Notes: a model not told the origin generated them from the letters alone. A DNA stretch of 64,000 bases from Anagrus nilaparvatae (GCA_022575985.1 JAKSXM010000132.1:10230001-10294000); one strand, 5' to 3'; counted from the first letter of the stretch, positions 36,848-48,982 are shown. Made by a program: numbers and translations.

Positions 36848-36944
36848 TTAAAAGTATTCATATACTTGTTTTATTGTTATATATTATGTATCAATTTTTG
36901 TATAAGCAAAATAAAGGATTTTTTATATTTACATTTACATTTAT

Positions 36945-37163
36945 GGGCACCAGTCAAAACTCAGAACTGCTGCTAGCAGAATCAGCACCAGACCAAATTT
37001 CGAAATACAGAAAGAAGTTTTCAGTATAAAATACGACACCTAATTATTTTAAAAATTAATAATAAATTATTCAGTTTTTTCTTCACATTCGTTATTCTTA
37101 AAAAAATTGATCTGAAAGGTACCGATAATGCTAAACATCAGTTCTGAGTTTTGACTGGCGCCC
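36945..37163. mobile_element. 219 bp MITE with 8 bp target duplication
   Basis: Terminal inverted repeats GGGCACCAGTCAAAACTCAG / CTGAGTTTTGACTGGCGCCC, flanked by ACATTTAT on both sides (36937-36944, 37164-37171). An 8 bp duplication fits hAT, P or Merlin type transposons. Confidence 0.75.
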
Positions 37164-37818
37164 ACATTTATTCAGGAACTTTGGTGTTTCTGTTTTTATT
37201 ATTAGAAAGTTCTTACGCTTAACTTTTGGGATTCGAAAAACTGCCATGGTTAGACAGAGACAGTTATGACCAGTGAATGACGTATATTTTATCCATAAAA
37301 TACGTAATGTTTTTTTACTAATCCAATAACATGAATTTACAATTTTATTTTTTGTTACATTTTTTTAAATTGAAGAAAAAAAATAAAAAAAAAAAAATTC
37401 AATAACATATAAAAATTTTTATGTTAGTTTATAGTTTTGTAAAATGTTCATTTTTTCTTTTATTGATGTCTATATCATGATATCAGAATATGACTAACGC
37501 CTTGTAAAAAAAAAATATACAATATTCGTATAAAAAGTAGTTTTATTCGAAATATTATATTGCATGTAGACAGAAAAATTCAATGATTATAAAAGATTTT
37601 TATAAAATAATGTAAAAAAATATATAATATTTTCAATATTTATAAAATAATGAAAATATCTGAAGTATATTATTTTTTTTCCTCATACATAGACATTCTG
37701 TAACAATAGTGTATTATGAAGTAAGAAAAAATACATTTGAAAGAGATCCAGGACAAATTTTTGCCCTATTTCAATAGTGTTTTAAGATTACTTGAAAAAA
37801 ATATTTTGCTTGTTGCAG

Positions 37819-37960
37819 CACGGAGAAAAATATTTTGTATATTTTGCAAGGTTAATTTTAGTAAAACGGGTTAGTTTTAAAAACAAAAAAATTTTGTAAA
37901 TTTTACAAAAATATGAAGTTAGAATTGTGATTCTAACTATAGCCATGGTTATGTTTCAGG
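37819..37960. mobile_element. CACGGAG MITE, copy 2, 3'-truncated
   Basis: Begins CACGGAGAAAAATATTTTGT, matches the first ~140 bp of the other copies, then leaves the family after CATGGTTATGTTTC. Confidence 0.7.
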
Positions 37961-38285
37961 TTAGGTTCTATTTTTATAAATTGTTACTAAATTTTTTTTT
38001 TATTATAAATTATTCATTAATATAAAAAAAATATTTTACATATCTTGACGTTAACTTATTATTTAATAATATTTTTTTTCAAAAAAACATATTGTTTACT
38101 TAAATTACGGTCATGAAAAAGAATGTGCATTTAATTTTTGTAAAACTCTAGTTTAACTCTGGTTTTGCTTTTTTGGAACAGAAAGTACAAACGTCATTTT
38201 ACGAAAAATTGGTTTATTGACAACATTCTTAAAAAATTTGTTGAAAACGGGCTACTTTAAATTACAGAAATAATTAATTTATACA

Positions 38286-38696
38286 ATAGATCTGACTTGA
38301 AGCCCCATTTCGTAGACAAAATTTTATCCTTAATAGGTCGATGGATTTTTCAAAAGGGTATTTATGTTTTTTGGGTCGCTGAATACGAATTTTTAGAAAA
38401 TACCGAAAAAAATAATTTTAAGTTGCCTATTGCGAGGAACTGGACCATTCCCGGTAAAAACTGATATGACAATCGTGCCCAGTGACCCAAAAAACATAAA
38501 TAACACTTCAAAATGTAAAAAAAACCCCGAAAATTAAACTAAAGTTGCTTTTTGCGGGGAGCTGGACCATATTCGTTTAAAACCGATATTTATTCTTATT
38601 TAGAGACCCAGAAAAGATAAATACCCGTCGGAAAAATCCATCGAACTATTAAGTATATAATTTGTCTACGATATGGAGCTCCACGTCAGATCTAAT
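38286..38696. repeat. Foldback repeat with GGGTCGCTGA motifs
   Basis: Arms AGATCTGACTTGAAGCCCC... and ...ATGGAGCTCCACGTCAGATCT pair in reverse complement. Within, TATTTATGTTTTTTGGGTCG is answered by GTGACCCAAAAAACATAAAT. No coding. Confidence 0.55.
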
Positions 38697-39200
38697 AGTA
38701 AGTGCTGTTATGCACACAAAAATTTATATGACCTAGAATAACCTTACCTTTACTAATTTGAAAGAAATTATAATAAAATTGAAAAATTTTAAATTCAAAT
38801 TTTTCAATATCAATCTCGATATCAATTTAAAAATGATTTGTATTTTTTTCTGAATTAAATATTGATGGAATATTCAAGCAAATGTTCAAGATACGTCTAG
38901 CTGTTACAGACTGTAAATCCGTTTAAAAATATCCTCTTAAAGAAAATAATGATGAATTTTCAAGTAATTTATATTTATAAAGTACTCTTTAAATTAAATT
39001 TGATTTTCAATAACGTGATATTAAATAATATAAATAGTTTTTTTATTCTAATTTTTTACTTAAATTGTTTCATGAGTAAGGTAAAATTTATTCTGAAAAA
39101 CAAAAGTTAAATTATTAGTTTTAAAAATAAATTTTTTTTATTTAGTTTAATAAAAAATTAGTTTTTTATTTGTTGAATTCCATTTTAAATCATACTAATC

Positions 39201-39455
39201 TCATAATTGATAAATTGAACCTTCTGGACCACACATTGGACCAAAATTACGTGCAGGTCTACGGCAAATTAATTTTTCACAACATTGAGCTCTAAAGTAA
39301 CACTAAAAAAAATTTTGAACAAAAAAAAATATTATTATTTACAATTAATTTTTTATTTTGCTTACAAATTCATAATTTTTAAGGCAACGTGCTTCAATTA
39401 TTAATACAAAGGTTATTGACATTAAAAAAATTGAAAACATTATTTTTTTAAACAT
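39201..39455 (-). CDS. Small secreted six-cysteine (knottin-like) peptide, copy 1; two exons
   Basis: Spliced gene: exon 1 is 39366-39455 and exon 2 is 39201-39302, with a 63 bp phase-0 intron bearing GTAAGC at the donor and a T-rich tract ending in AG. The product is 63 residues. Residues 1-22 form a signal peptide (two lysines, then a hydrophobic run ending IEA). The mature part has cysteines at 24, 31, 37, 38, 43 and 54, so the spacing is C-x6-C-x5-CC-x4-C-x10-C, the order typical of inhibitor cystine knots. The protein stops at a TGA shortly after the GPEGS motif, whereas copy 3 continues for 18 more residues. The start is the only ATG before the signal peptide. Function is unknown. Secreted venom-type, teratocyte, antimicrobial or developmental roles are all possible. 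Two paralogs lie on the same strand at 43.9 and 51.3 kb. Coding status is well supported by conserved splice sites and reading frame between copies; the fold is inference. Confidence 0.82.
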
Positions 39456-39817
39456 TTTATCTTTAATGAGTTTTATTAATTTTTTTACGTATACTTGCTT
39501 AAATTACAATATTTATTTCTTTACTAACTACGAATATTAAAAATTTGATTTTATTCATTTTTCATTAATTGATAATTTTTGCATTAATAATTATAATTTA
39601 TTGTAAATAAAAAATTAAAAAATTAAATTAAATACAATTTTAATAAATATTTTAGTAGCTTAATTACATGTTTTTAAATTTATCCAATATCACTAGTTTA
39701 GCTATTCCCCTTATTTATGAGACTTCCTTTACTAGAACATTGACTTTTGATGACTTTTTTTCTTTTTTGGGTACTACAGGGTGTAAGAATAAAATTGAAA
39801 TCTTTTTCTAATATTGC

Positions 39818-40046
39818 ACGGAGAAAAATATTTTGTATATTTTACAAGGTTAATTTTAGTAAAACGGGGTTAGTTTCAAGAACAAAAAAAATTTGTTAAT
39901 TTTACAAATATGAAGTCAGAATATTGTAATTCTAACGATAAATATGGTTATATTTACAAAATATTTAAACAAAAACTAACAAAACATTATGATGTAAACA
40001 TAACCAGTAATTTTGGTTATATTTAACAGTTATTTTTCTCCGTGTG
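39818..40046. mobile_element. CACGGAG MITE, copy 3
   Basis: Full-length copy close in sequence to that at 29274, flanked by TG on both sides. It lies about 360 bp upstream of knottin-like gene copy 1. Confidence 0.75.
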
Positions 40047-42584
40047 AGACTTTCAAAAGACACTTTAAAAATACTTATTAAAATTAGTAAAAGATAATTT
40101 TAACTTCTAAATGAGCATTTTTAAATCAAATTGGACTAAAATATAATAGTTGAGTCTTCAAATCGATTCTTAAGTAGTTTCTCCCTAGGGTCCCATTTTC
40201 AAATTATAGCAGCTATTTGCGTTTTTAAACCTTTTTTAAAAAAAGAAAACTCATTTTTCTCATTTTTTTTTCTAAAAAATTTATATAATTAACGTGCAAA
40301 AATTTTTTTCCTTAGTCCCCATAAGAATTTCGACGTAAAATCAATTCGATGGCTCAAAAAATTTATTCTAAATGCACATGTGCTAGAAATTAGCAAAATA
40401 TCTTCCTTTTTCAAATACCAATTTCTCAAAATCATATGTCTTCTTATAGAGCTTAAGTTACTTCTGAAAATTTGAATATTTTTATGAAAAAAAGAAACTG
40501 CTGGTTTATTACATTTTGAAAGCATTATATAGATTAAAAAATAACAGCTTATAAAAAATATTTTCTTTTTAATTTCCCGTCAAATCACGTAACCAAAAAT
40601 CTGACCAGAAATTTGGATTCCGCAGAAAATTTCATTTAACTTAATATAACTCTTTATGTTTTTAGAAGATTTTATGTTCAAATAATAAAATTTGAAAGAA
40701 CTTAAGTGTTGATTTCAATTAAATTAATATAATTTTAAAAAAAATTTCTTTAAAAAGTTCAATATTTTAATTTTTGAATTTGAAATATTGCTGTTTTAAT
40801 AAAAAATCTTTTAAAAACATAAAAATTTATCTAATTATGTAAAATTCCCCGCGTAATATAAAGTTTTAATCATATTTTTGATTGGTTACGTGACTTGGCT
40901 GGAAAATTGTAAATTTTTAAAAATCAATATTTTAAAGCTGTTAATATTTGATTTAGAACTCTCAAAATTTAATAGCTCATTGGTTTTTCTTTTTCATAAT
41001 AAAATCTAAACTTTCAAAAGTAAGTTAAGGTCTACTAGATAATTTTTCACCTTTTGAGAAATAGTCAAATAAAAAAAAAAATATTTTTCTAATTCTCGCA
41101 CATGTGCAGTTAAAACCAAATTTTGCCCCCAGAATCAGAATTAAGAGAAAATGATTATACACGTAAATATAAGTTTTAAAAAATAACCATAGCTGCGATT
41201 TCGGGAAAAAATACTTTTGAACCAATTTGGGAGCCAATTTGAAGACCCGATCATTAGGTTTAGTCCTATTTGGTTTCAAAATCCCCGGAGATCAAACCAT
41301 GATTTATTTTTATTCTTTGAAATGACTTTGATTGGGTTCTCCTGTAGATTCCTTTTCAAGTCATCTCCACCTCCCTTTTCTTTTGAAAAATAGATGCAAC
41401 TTTTAAAAAGTTTGATTGTCTGAAATTGGTGGGTAACGGGTGTAGTTTTTTTTATAATTAAAATTAGTTTCAGAATAACTTCTTAAATTTTTATGAAATT
41501 TATTGAAAAATTAATTTTACCATGTTTTTTATAAATTTCTTCTTATTTTATTTTCTCGAGTACCTTCCTTCTATTAAATTTTATCAATGTGAACATGACA
41601 TAGAGTTAAAGAAAATATCAAATCCTAACAGAAACACAAGCAAATAATAATCTTCAGTTCTATAAACCTTATAATAGACTAACACGAATTTGTAATAGTG
41701 ATCCATTTATAAACACTCCATCATTATACATACTAGCATAAAAGGATTTAAACGAGGATTTAAACATGTAATTAAGCAATATTTTTTTATGCATTATGAT
41801 TGGCATGTAATACTAAATTATTATGAGAATACATAACTTAAAAATTATTTATTATATTTGTAACTAATTATTAGTCTTTAAAATTAATATAAATATGACA
41901 TGTCTAAGCATCAGAAACTCAAGCGGCAAAAAATTATAGAGTTTCGAATTATATTGAATAAGATTTGAAAAAATAAGATTTTTTTTATCATTAATTTATA
42001 GCAAAACAAATAAACAAAAATTTTTAAATATTTTTAAGGAGTTATGAGGGTAAATAGAAAATTTGAGTCAATATCCACATTACCGACGCTATTTTTTTGC
42101 AGTTTAAAATAAAATTAGTCGTAAAAATATTAAAAAATGTGTATGTATGTAATATTATTGCAAAAAAAATTATTTAAAATTTATAAATTATGAAAAAACA
42201 TTGTTATTTTAGGTTATGGTACTTGCTAAAACTTGGTTTTTACCGAATAATTAATGATTGAATGTGGTAACCAAGATAAAATATATGGAAATATAATCTT
42301 TGATTAATTTATTTATGATATTTAATTAGTTTTATCTCCCTGTGTTATCATTATCATACTTTTTGTAAGCTCCAAATATGAATTTCCATAAGAGCAATGT
42401 TAAACTGCCTATTTTTAATTTGCAATAAAGAATAAAATGAAAATTAATGTAGTAATTAAGGTAAAAACAAGTTCTATTCTATTTTAAAAATGTTTAAATT
42501 TAATAATTTTCCCGTTTAATTCAGTTCTGTCATCAATTTTATTTACCCTCATAACTCCTTAAATTTATGATTACAACTTATAGG
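40047..42584. other. AT-rich intergenic DNA, nothing recognised
   Basis: Chance frames only (40525-40289 and 41279-41025 on the - strand). Confidence 0.45.
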
Positions 42585-42880
42585 AAACTTTTTTTTTTTG
42601 CGTAGGAAGTGGAGAAATGCGTTACGCATACTGTTCAGCATCCGGACTGACAGTTATGTAGGACTCGACTTAGTTTGCCTTTAACCACTAAAACTCCACT
42701 CCCTTCCTACCTTATGCGAGCCTATCCTGGAACCGTTTTCACATTACTTCAGGACAGGTTCAAGGCCATTTAGTTCTAGTCGTGAACTCCATCTTTTGAC
42801 TTGCGTCCAATGACTCGCCAATCTGGTTCAGGACTCCGTCGTTCCATCTGATTAAAATTCCGTTTTTTATGCTGTCATCT
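42585..42880. other. GC-richer unclassified segment
   Basis: About 290 bp with near-balanced base composition, containing CCACTCCCTTCCTACC and GTGGAGAAATGCGTTACGC. It looks like part of a transposable element UTR, next to the R1-like fragment. No ORF. Confidence 0.35.
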
Positions 42881-42949
42881 TCAATAAAATTTATATTAGT
42901 TGAAATATAAGTCATTTCCTATTATCGTCAAAAGAGAAGGTAATAAATA

Positions 42950-43345
42950 AATATATAAATATATAAATAATTAAATAAACAAATAATTATTATCCTACCA
43001 TCTTCGAGTGATTGCGGTATTAAAATTAAGTGCAGGAATGATTGTATGTTAGTGCAATACCTGCAGTCATCTGGATAAACCGCAGTACGTCTCAATATTA
43101 GCCTATACCTTGGACTTCAGGTTTTTTGGTGCGGAGTATGTACTCCACATACTGACTGATTTCGGACCATACTTCTTCATTTCGAAGCATCAGGCCAACC
43201 ACATTCTCAGGTGTGATTTGACCGATGTTAGCTTCTAATTGAAACTTTTTAGCAGCCCACCTATCGCATTTGAAGAATGTGTGTTCCGGCGTGTCGTCTT
43301 TGCCAGGGCAGTATATACATTCAGCACTATTCATCTTCTGGATCC
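42950..43345 (-). mobile_element. R1-clade-like non-LTR retrotransposon 3' fragment
   Basis: On the - strand, 43334-43098 encodes a 78-residue end of an R1-type ORF2: CIYCPGKDDTPEHTFFKCDRW is the C-terminal zinc-knuckle pattern (CxxC...H...C). It is followed by the helix-rich tail with ITPENVVGLMLRNEEVWSEI typical of R1-type ends. The rest of the element is absent; 42950-43097 would be its 3' UTR. Confidence 0.65.
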
Positions 43346-43901
43346 GAAAGAGGTAGGAGCAAAAAAGTATATGTCCCTATAGTAACTTATAGGTAACTAG
43401 ATATTATAGTCTTACAATTATTGAGTTTAATCATGAAAAAAATTTTTAAATTCTATTTATTTGATTTTATAACTGACTTTAAAATATTTTATACTTATAC
43501 TATATTTTTAATTTAACAGATTTTAACAAGAAAAATAATATATTGAATTTTTTAATTAGCTATGTGACGTCAGATTTTTATACAGAGTTTATATTATATC
43601 AAGAGTTTTTAAAAATATGGTGTCACTACCCCCAACTATCAGCTTTTAACGTTTTAAAATCGCTATATCTTCATTAATATTTAAAAATAAATATATTAAG
43701 AAAATAAAAAATTACGTAACATTTTACTGAACATTTTCAGAATATCCAAAAACCTGAATACCATGAAAAAACCCAATTACTTCTTCCAATAACTCTGTAA
43801 CATATGTAAATATTTAAACTAATTAAAACAAATTAGTAAAAAATATATTTTATTTCAGTAAATAAATAATATTAATACCTATTTATAATTTTCTATGATT
43901 T

Positions 43902-44130
43902 TTATTTATGGCCAAAACTACGTGCAGGTCCACGAAAAATTAAATTCTCACAGCATTCTGAATCTTCAATATACTAAAAAAAAAATTATTTACAAACTAT
44001 TTATATTTACATAATTAAATTCTAAGAAATCACTTACAAATTTATAGTCGTTTAAACAGTCTGTATTTACACATGCTCCATAGTAGTTGATTGATATTAT
44101 AAAAATTAATAAAATACATTTTTTAAACAT
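43902..44130 (-). CDS. Degenerate paralog of the knottin-like peptide, copy 2; two exons
   Basis: Exon 1 is 44038-44130 and exon 2 is 43902-43973, with a 64 bp phase-0 intron (GTAAGT donor, T-rich tract and AG acceptor). The predicted product is 54 residues. It begins with the same lysine-rich start and hydrophobic leader, and matches copies 1 and 3 through the CCE-L motif and the GPARSFG stretch. It has lost the second, fifth and sixth framework cysteines (replaced by Tyr and Phe, and removed by an early stop after FGHK). It also has two extra cysteines around the leader end. Splice sites, frame and start are intact, so it may still be expressed, but a six-cysteine knot cannot form. It could be a recently decaying gene or a peptide with a changed disulfide plan. 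The 5' flank is shared with copy 3, not copy 1. Confidence 0.68.
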
Positions 44131-44204
44131 TCTGTTATCTTTTTTAATAATTTCAAATAATTGTAATATACTACAATACTGTAAAAGATCTAACGTTTTT
44201 TTAA

Positions 44205-44250
44205 AGTATTTATAGATATTTAAAAAATTACGAAACCATTGGGAATTCTT
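44205..44250 (-). promoter_or_regulatory. Conserved TATA box and kB-like site upstream of knottin copy 2
   Basis: On the - strand a TATAAATA box lies at 44207-44214, about 80 bp before the start codon. A GGGAATTCTT motif lies at 44241-44250 and fits the insect kB pattern GGGRNYYYYY. Both are embedded in a roughly 270 bp block (about 44133-44405) that is nearly the same in the upstream region of copy 3 (about 51718-51990). Conservation could be functional or simply recent duplication. The kB reading is inference. Confidence 0.4.
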
Positions 44251-44637
44251 TTTAATTTTTCTTACACACCTCTTTTAAAAGATAAGTTTTCAGTAAGTTT
44301 TAGTAAGTATTACACGTAAATATATCTTTTAAATAAAAATTAAAAGTTTCAAATATTTAACTACACTGTTAGAGTTAGTTGCTTAAATTTGCAAGCATAC
44401 ACTGCTGACAAAAAATGTGGTTATGCAATAATTTCTAGTTAGTGAACTAGAAAATTCTAGCTACTGCAGCTGAAATCCTGATTTTTTTGATGGAATTAAT
44501 GTTGCAATTCGTGTCAACACATTAAAGAAATAAATTTTTTCAAGTTAAATCTATAATTTATATCCAGTAAATAAATTATAAAGAAGTTTAAATAATTTAA
44601 AAATTGCATCCATGAATATCAAAAAAGTAAAACATAA

Positions 44638-46494
44638 TTAAAATTGAGTTTGCTGATTGGATAAAAATTCTTGAAGGTAATATTCAGATCGATTCCCAAA
44701 TTCAAGCATGTCCATTGTCTCAATCTTTCTCAACTTTCGCCGATTGTACAAAATTTCGCAAATGAGCGCGAGAATTCCTGCTGCTGACCCAACTACCATG
44801 ATAACCAATAGTATTACCAACGTTGGGTCACCCTCAGTCTTATCATCTTCATTAAAGTATTCAACACCCGATTCTTCCCTTATTTTGCCACTCACTTGAC
44901 CACTCAGCAATTTGTAATTAGAAATAGCTTTTTTATCCAAACCTACTTCAGATAACCTTTGAGCTACTTTTGAATATTTCTCTTTGAATGGAGACATTGG
45001 CCTAAAAGGAAATAAAGTTGGAATCGAAGGTAAACTCAAGTCAAAAATTTTAAATTCTTTAGGTGTTTCCGAAAAGTCCTTTATTTGAAAATTCACATTT
45101 AAGTTATATTTAATTTCAATTATTATGAATGTTTTTTTTTCCTTTATTTCTGAAAAGTGTTCTGGATTAACATAATAAATCTCTAATATTTTTTTATTTT
45201 CATTTTCTTTTAGATAATCAAAATGTTTTCTTAGGAAATCGTAAGTATCATAACTAACAATAATAGAGACATTTTTTGTTTGAATATCATGAAATGTCTC
45301 AATCAGAGGAACTTTTTCTGAAGAAATTTCCAGTTTTGCTAAATCAGAAATAATCTCAGAAGAAGCAAGCAACATAAATAAGGCCAGAGTTACGTAAAGA
45401 ATTTTAGCTTTTTTTTGTTGATAAGTCGCATACGTTGATAGACCCAAGATTATTGAAAAGATGTTCAAAGTCGACCATTCGTCGCTTGGTAATTCCCAAA
45501 GACGAACCAACACTTTGATCGATATTATTACCAAGATAATTAACAAAAAGGAGATTACAATATTTATCGTTGGTTTAACTTCGGACTTTTGGATAAAAGG
45601 TACGAGAGCAACATATTTATCGTACTCGGGAAGTATGTAAAAGAATTCTGCCAAGTCTAGTTTACCCGCTTCCATAGAACAATAGTTAAAAACTATATTT
45701 ATTTCATCATTATTTTTAAAATCAATAAAAATTTTTTCACTTTGGATGATTTTGCTTGTTGCATTCAAGTTTTTTAATAAGCTATCGTATTGCATCATTG
45801 GAATAATATAATGTGGCCTGTATCTATCATCGTTGATTTTGGGAAGAACTCCTACAGTTAGACTATGTCCATTCATGTTGGTAAGTTTATCCGGAAAAAT
45901 CTTGATACTAGAGTTGGTGTAAGTTATTTCTGGGCAATCGTTTAGGAAAGGGTTACAGTAAACAATAATAGAATCACTGTTTTTGTCTTTAATTTTCAAG
46001 ATTGTAAAATTTAAGACTGACTTTTTACTCAGTACTTTGGAGAACTGAATTAACAAATCAATAGTTTTTGCATCATTATTAAAAACAACAATCAAAAAGA
46101 GTGGCTTCGTCATGAATGCTCTAGTTTTACGAAAAATGAATGGAAAAACGTGATATAAAAAGGAAAAATCAGTGAGGTTCTTCTCAATTGTGATGACGTT
46201 TAAGATCGCTGAATTTAGAGTTTTCTTGTTTCTCTCGAGCCAAGATGCATTTTTGAGAATATCATCCTGGATATCAATCATAGCCGTTGGAATCCCACTT
46301 GACAATTTGTTTAAGACCATTCGATAACGCGATTCAAATTCATATTTTTTTGTACTCGCATAAACAGTGATTTGATAAACTTTAAGATATTCTCGAATGT
46401 GATTAGCCACAAAATCTATTGAAATTCCTGATTCTCTAGACTTTTCAAAAGTAAGCACGAAAAGACTCAAAAGTACTAAAACACTAATTTTCAT
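44638..46494 (-). CDS. Divergent ionotropic receptor (IR, glutamate-receptor-like channel), single exon
   Basis: The 618-residue product has the plan of an insect divergent ionotropic receptor, a ligand-gated cation channel of chemosensory neuron membranes. A signal peptide occupies about 1-19. It is followed by an N-terminal region and a first ligand-binding lobe that ends at the KYVALVPF motif (about 293-300). TM1 is about 310-330, the pore-loop region 338-357, TM2 about 363-385 with a SSEIISDLAKLE segment in place of the iGluR SYTANLAAF signature, a second lobe of about 390-545, and TM3 about 557-583, with a short cytoplasmic tail. There is no intron in the frame. It shares FPDKLT, VALVP, FPFRPMSPF-like and G-DKK motifs with the receptor at 62 kb but is only distantly similar overall. 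The canonical glutamate-binding residues are not evident, as is usual for divergent IRs. The start follows stops upstream and gives a good signal peptide. The ligand is unknown. Confidence 0.85.
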   Translation of the reverse strand: MKISVLVLLSLFVLTFEKSRESGISIDFVANHIREYLKVYQITVYASTKKYEFESRYRMVLNKLSSGIPTAMIDIQDDILKNASWLERNKKTLNSAILNVITIEKNLTDFSFLYHVFPFIFRKTRAFMTKPLFLIVVFNNDAKTIDLLIQFSKVLSKKSVLNFTILKIKDKNSDSIIVYCNPFLNDCPEITYTNSSIKIFPDKLTNMNGHSLTVGVLPKINDDRYRPHYIIPMMQYDSLLKNLNATSKIIQSEKIFIDFKNNDEINIVFNYCSMEAGKLDLAEFFYILPEYDKYVALVPFIQKSEVKPTINIVISFLLIILVIISIKVLVRLWELPSDEWSTLNIFSIILGLSTYATYQQKKAKILYVTLALFMLLASSEIISDLAKLEISSEKVPLIETFHDIQTKNVSIIVSYDTYDFLRKHFDYLKENENKKILEIYYVNPEHFSEIKEKKTFIIIEIKYNLNVNFQIKDFSETPKEFKIFDLSLPSIPTLFPFRPMSPFKEKYSKVAQRLSEVGLDKKAISNYKLLSGQVSGKIREESGVEYFNEDDKTEGDPTLVILLVIMVVGSAAGILALICEILYNRRKLRKIETMDMLEFGNRSEYYLQEFLSNQQTQF

Positions 46495-47058
46495 GATTAC
46501 ACGTACAACATTAAGTGCTAAAATTCATTTTTTGGAAGGTCAGTACTTACTAAAACAGCATAATAAAAGTTTACTAAATCGTAGAAAACAGCGTCCTTGG
46601 AGCTAATGCACTTTATATGAAATCCCATTGATAAACGTAATGCAGCTGCATAAACAATTGATTTTTGAAAAACAGTTATTGTTTTGATTAAATTCACATT
46701 GAAAAAAGAAAAACTTTATTTCATTGAATATTTTTTTGATGGCGCGAAAGTTGAAGCAAAAAGATGAGGATAATTTTAATCACTTTACTGATATTTAAGG
46801 TAAATTATTAATATCAACTACAGCTGTAGAAATTCAACTTGTAAAACATTGTAACTTCATTTGTTGTTTATTATAAATTATGGTTTAATTGTTGTTTGAA
46901 TAAATCATAACATGATGAGGTTTCACTTCAAATACTAGTTTATCAACAGCTTTGGTTATTAAATTCGGATTACTCAATTCAAATTTACAAATTAATATTA
47001 CTAATATAATACAAAATTTTATTAAGAATTTGTAATAATTAACATTATTTTTTATATG
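46495..47058. other. 5' flank of the - strand receptor
   Basis: AT-rich. Possible 5' UTR splice signals (AGTAAGT complement near 46546; ATTTTAG complement near 46520) are seen but not secure. Confidence 0.3.
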
Positions 47059-48982
47059 GGTCGTTTCAAAAAATTTTTAGTTTAGAAAGATATAGATTGC
47101 AACGAATTATGTCAGTATGCAATAAAAAATTTATCTAGTGACTGACTCTTTCAACAAGTGAAGTTCTTATTCTGATAAGAAAAAATCCGCTGATGGCAAA
47201 AAAAAATTTTTTAATTTAAGCACAATTTGTTTGGAATGATGCATATAAAAAATATTTAAAAACTACAAAAAGTTAAATTATGGTAACAATTTGTTTTATA
47301 ATTATTTGCATATTATTTAAATAGATATAGATTTTTTTAATTTATTTTTTGATTGTTTATTTGATAACTGTTAGCTATTTTATTTGTAAAATTTAAATAC
47401 TTTTAAATGGATTAAATAATTTTGCGAAATCTAATCAATAACAATTATTTAACTTTTTATTAACATTATCTTTTAATTTTATTGGTAAGCACAATAAATT
47501 AAATAAACTAATTATGAATCATAATTTCATATAACCGATTATAAATTTTTTAAAAATAAAAGAATAATAAAATAGTTTGCAAATATTTAATATTTTCAAG
47601 AAATATCAAAAGGCCTCTTAAAAATATGTTCAAAATTCGAAAATATTTCATCTGGAGAAAATTTTTCAACTTTATATTTTAATCACGATGTTTTTTTTAA
47701 TGGCTCGATTTTTTTAAAACTATTTAAATTTTAATGTACATCATAGAAAATTTAAATATTTTAAGTAAAATTATACAAGTAGTGAAAAAACAAAGTTATT
47801 CAAAAACTCACACCAATTAATATAGAATTTTCTGATCATACAAAATAATTGTACATTAGTATTTTTGTTATATCATAAGTATTATTTTTTGTACGTAATA
47901 AACTCTGTAGAAATGTTATTGCTAAAAAAAAATTTTTTTTTTAAATTACTGCTAACATTTTTAGTTATTAAAAAATAAGATTTTTACTTTTAACTGGCTG
48001 ATAAAGCATTTAATTTAAAGTTTTCTTGATAGAACAATAGCTGCATAAAACTTAACTCTAATTTTCATTTAGTTTTAATTGTTGTGCACAAAATTTTAAG
48101 CCAAGAGATTACCATCAAATTAATAAATTAATTTAAAAAAAAACTTCACTTTGAACATTTGAAACACTTTAAAACGTTGCAGAATTAAAATTAATGTAAA
48201 TATTTTAGAAATTAAAAAAGTTTACTTTGCTCTCTTTTCAACGATCCTGAAAGTACATGTAGGTTTTTATCGGTATTTTTTAAATAAAAATAAACAGTGT
48301 TTTATTTTTTTGTTTCTATAACAACTGCCTTTAAAAAAAATTTTGAAAATAAAAAAGCATTGGCTTAGTTTTATGCATATTATTGCATGTTTTAAATTAC
48401 ACTAAAAAAAGTAAATAGTGAAAAATTTACAAAAATTTTTGTAAATGTACCTTTTTTTATAAACTAAAAGTTTTTTCATAGACGAAAAAACATCCAAAAA
48501 TTTTAAATAAAATTTTTAAAATAGCCTCCAATTATTAGGAGGACCCCTAAAAAAACCAAATAATTTGTTACCAACGATATAAGAAACAGGAGGTCATAAC
48601 TTGCTATAATTTGTGATTGTTGCAAAAATGTCTTGAATTCTCTTCTAACTAAAACTTGAAAATTCAGGATTTATAGTCTGCCATTTGAACTTAAAAAATC
48701 TGATTTCAGAATCGTCATCAGCGACCCTGAAAACTTAAAAAGTCTACTGAAATTCGGCTCAAACAGCAGTATTGTATTTTTTGGAGTTATTTTGGGTGAT
48801 ATTGCGTTAAATACTCAAAACTGGTCATCGGTAAATGGATGAAACCTTCAAAACGTTTTCAGTGACCAAAAATACCACTGGGTTGAATCCAAATAACTCC
48901 ATTTTGAATTTTCGAATGCATTTAACATTGCTGGCGCTTTGACTATTAATTGTAAATGAAAACAAAAAAATCTTAGCTACAT
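47059..48982. repeat. Long inverted repeat, left arm (upstream of the - strand receptor)
   Basis: About 1.9 kb matching 60182-61937 in reverse complement, high identity in the central part (by eye about 90% or more around 48000-48350). It includes a fragment of the GCGCCAGCAATG foldback family at its outer end. No coding frame. Separated by 560 bp from the receptor start. Confidence 0.75.
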
